Of a stretch of 64,000 nucleotides of DNA, positions 62,362 to 64,000 are shown piece by piece. Source of the DNA: Methanopyrus sp. SNP6. GTDB taxonomy: Archaea; JAADCQ01; Methanopyri; Methanopyrales; Methanopyraceae. The stretch spans positions 744,001 to 808,000 of the forward strand of contig NZ_CP019436.1 in NCBI RefSeq assembly GCF_002201895.1, given 5' to 3'. A model generated the notes under the pieces. That model saw nothing but the letters and a program-made list of their open reading frames with translations. It had not been told where the DNA came from and ran no database searches. Both the position numbers and the translations under genes were made by a program. Each line of letters opens with the position of its first letter. Position 1 is the first letter of the stretch.

Positions 62362-63585
62362 TTGGCAGTCCATATCGCTCAACTCTCGTGCGGCACGGAG
62401 TACAGTGGTGTTCAACCCGAGATAGAGCGCGCTGCCGAACGGGTCGGAGCCGAGATCGTACTCCCCGAGGTAGACATCGATATCGTAGAGGAAGCTTGCG
62501 AGGAGGTAGGGTACACCCCGAAGAGCGCGAACTTGAGGGTACTCCTTGCCCGTGCTTACGCGCTCGCGAACGGGTACGCGGAAGCCGACGCAGCCATTAT
62601 CCTTACATGCTTCAGGTGTGCCGAAGGTGCCCTCGTGCGTAACGAGGCCCGACGGTACCTTCAGGAGAACACCGATCTCCCCGTCGTCACCTACTCGTTC
62701 ACTGAAGACCTCGACGCTAGCGAGTTACTCACGCGTATGGAGGCACTAGTCACGATAGTGGAGCGGAAGGGGCTGCTAGCCCGGAAGAGGCAGGAGGGGC
62801 TCACCCTCGGTATCGACTCTGGTTCCACCACCACCAAAGCCGTGGTGATGGAAGACGACGAGGTGATCGGAACCGGATGGGTGCGGACAACGAAAGTGGT
62901 CGAATCCGCGGAAAAGGCCGTGGAAAGAGCGTTAGAAGAGGCAGGATACGAGCTCAATGACATCGAGGCGATAGGCGTGACCGGATACGGCAGGTACACC
63001 CTCGGCCGCCACTTCGACGCCGACCTGGTGCAGGAGGAGCTCACTGTCAACTCTAAGGGAACGGTATACCTGGGTGATAAGCAGGAAGGTGGAGCGACCG
63101 TAATCGACGTTGGCGGGATGGATAACAAGGCGATCACCGTTTGGGACGGAATTCCGGATAACTTCACGATGGGCGGAGTGTGCGCGGGAGCGTCAGGCCG
63201 CTTCCTCGAAGTAGCCGCGGACCGTATCGGCGTGGACCTGGACGAGTTCGGTAAGATCGCTCTGGATGGAAATCCAGAAGCCGTGCGACTGGACAGTTAC
63301 TGCATCGTATTCGGGATCCAGGACTTGGTGACCGCGCTGGCCGAGGGTGCGGATCCCGAGGATGCCGCCGCTGCCGCATGTCGGAGTGTCGCAGAGCAGA
63401 TCTACGAGCAGCAACTCCAAGAGATCGACATCCGAGAGCCGGTGTTCTTCGTAGGAGGAGCCTCGCTAGTCGAAGGCATGGTGAAGGCGTTAGAGGACGT
63501 GATCGGCGTCGAAGTAGTTGTGCCCGAGTATCCCCAGTACATCGGGGCCGTCGGTGCCGCTCTCCTGGCCTCCAACTACGTGTGA
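62362..63585 (+). CDS. Methanogenesis marker protein 15 (BadF/BcrA ATPase-like)
   Basis: A 407-residue protein. The first 130 residues are marker-specific, with conserved cysteines ([20 protein letters not shown]). The rest is an ASKHA-type ATPase of the BadF/BadG/BcrA/BcrD group: [14 protein letters not shown] (phosphate 1), [14 protein letters not shown] (phosphate 2), and [13 protein letters not shown] with the cluster-binding Cys. TTG at 62362 follows GGGGTGAC. Family members are thought to assist activation of methyl-CoM reductase. Confidence 0.88.
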   Translation: MAVHIAQLSCGTEYSGVQPEIERAAERVGAEIVLPEVDIDIVEEACEEVGYTPKSANLRVLLARAYALANGYAEADAAIILTCFRCAEGALVRNEARRYLQENTDLPVVTYSFTEDLDASELLTRMEALVTIVERKGLLARKRQEGLTLGIDSGSTTTKAVVMEDDEVIGTGWVRTTKVVESAEKAVERALEEAGYELNDIEAIGVTGYGRYTLGRHFDADLVQEELTVNSKGTVYLGDKQEGGATVIDVGGMDNKAITVWDGIPDNFTMGGVCAGASGRFLEVAADRIGVDLDEFGKIALDGNPEAVRLDSYCIVFGIQDLVTALAEGADPEDAAAAACRSVAEQIYEQQLQEIDIREPVFFVGGASLVEGMVKALEDVIGVEVVVPEYPQYIGAVGAALLASNYV

Positions 63586-63597
63586 GGGGATCTGGTT

Positions 63598-64000
63598 GTG
63601 TACGAACACATGGGAAAGAGGATCCTCGTAAGGGCGTCCGAAAAGGAAGCGGCCGAGCTGTATTACGATATCGCTAGGCACGCGGCCACCGATCTGGGAC
63701 TGGCGAGGACGATCACCGCAGCCGTGTTCCACCTAGACATCGAAGCCCCGCTCTACGCCGCCGCAGTGCGAACGCGTCCCATGCTCAGGCCGGTGACGCT
63801 GGGAAAGGTCTCGCACCTTGAACTCGACGATGAAGAGGGCACTCTCAAGGTATCTGTCGCGGTGGAGCGCTACTTCCCCGATGTGATCCGAACGTTGCAG
63901 GATGTATTCGGAGAGGATCGGGTCCGGCACGAAGAGCGCCTCAAAATCACGGTCGAGCCACCCGAGGGGATGAGTTCAGAACATCTCGAAAAACTCGAAG
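63598..64000 (+). CDS. Methanogenesis marker protein 17 (3' end outside window)
   Basis: The open frame from GTG 63598 (GAGGGGA upstream) runs off the window end after about 134 codons. The product begins VYEHMGKRILVRASEKEAAE and matches the marker 17 family, usually found next to marker 15. It is not a complete frame here, so ordinary ORF listing misses it. Confidence 0.8.
   Translation, partial: MYEHMGKRILVRASEKEAAELYYDIARHAATDLGLARTITAAVFHLDIEAPLYAAAVRTRPMLRPVTLGKVSHLELDDEEGTLKVSVAVERYFPDVIRTLQDVFGEDRVRHEERLKITVEPPEGMSSEHLEKLE

Overview
This window almost certainly comes from Methanopyrus kandleri or a very close relative, a hyperthermophilic methanogenic archaeon. The support is a GC-rich archaeal 16S rRNA gene, a kMer-type F420-dependent methylene-H4MPT reductase, methanogenesis marker proteins 5, 15 and 17, HdrB/HdrC, a beta-RFAP synthase for methanopterin synthesis, and a tRNA-Arg gene with C instead of T at position 8. 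That last trait is characteristic of Methanopyrus, which edits C8 to U8 after transcription. Genes are dense, often overlap by a few bases, and many start with TTG or GTG behind a G-rich Shine-Dalgarno sequence that fits the 16S 3' end seen here (ATCACCTCC).

Layout. 1-7.3 kb: end of a terpene-cyclase-like repeat protein, then a minus-strand information-processing operon (DUF1512, NMD3, TyrRS, Pcc1, eIF1A, RIO1, KH protein, Top6A). 7.4-16.8 kb: SpoU methylase, GNAT-ABC ATPase fusion, UspA, Cys-rich and ASCH proteins, Mer, two CBS proteins and a large membrane protein. 16.8-21.4 kb: RNA ligase, HAD protein, PyrC, IlvB. 21.4-31.4 kb: rubrerythrin, a frameshifted TatD gene, DUF166, then CooS-type CO dehydrogenase followed by homologues of all three F420-hydrogenase subunits, and V4R-type redox regulators. 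31.6-36.4 kb: ThrRS, IlvN, an intact TatD, a solitary 5S rRNA, archaemetzincin, RimI. 36.4-44.7 kb: tRNA-Arg, a GltB-like protein, GuaA amidotransferase subunit, an AT-richer stretch (Ca/Na exchanger and MoaB), MoaC, a solitary 16S rRNA, a gene-poor stretch with apparent gene debris, a KaiC-like protein without a P-loop lysine, and DUF483. 44.8-53.3 kb: RFAP synthase, Nop5, fibrillarin, probable C/D guide RNAs, phosphate permease with PhoU-like partner, PyrD/PyrK, GT2, FEN-1. 53.3-64 kb: membrane protein, frameshifted dipeptide-epimerase-like gene with DUF1611, DUF2111, a decayed DUF1847 gene, HdrB/HdrC, small regulators, RibL, and the methanogenesis marker cluster running off the end.

Points of most interest: (1) a CO dehydrogenase operon with an F420-hydrogenase-like set whose large subunit has lost key Ni-Fe ligands, suggesting CO-to-F420 electron transfer rather than a normal hydrogenase; (2) box C/D-like elements just downstream of fibrillarin, one with guides that appear to fit 23S rRNA domain IV; (3) unlinked 16S and 5S genes, the 16S having its own perfect 21-bp processing stem; (4) NMD3 apparently starting at a non-standard codon; (5) three genes broken by frameshifts. 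All product names rest on reading motifs by eye; no database search was possible.
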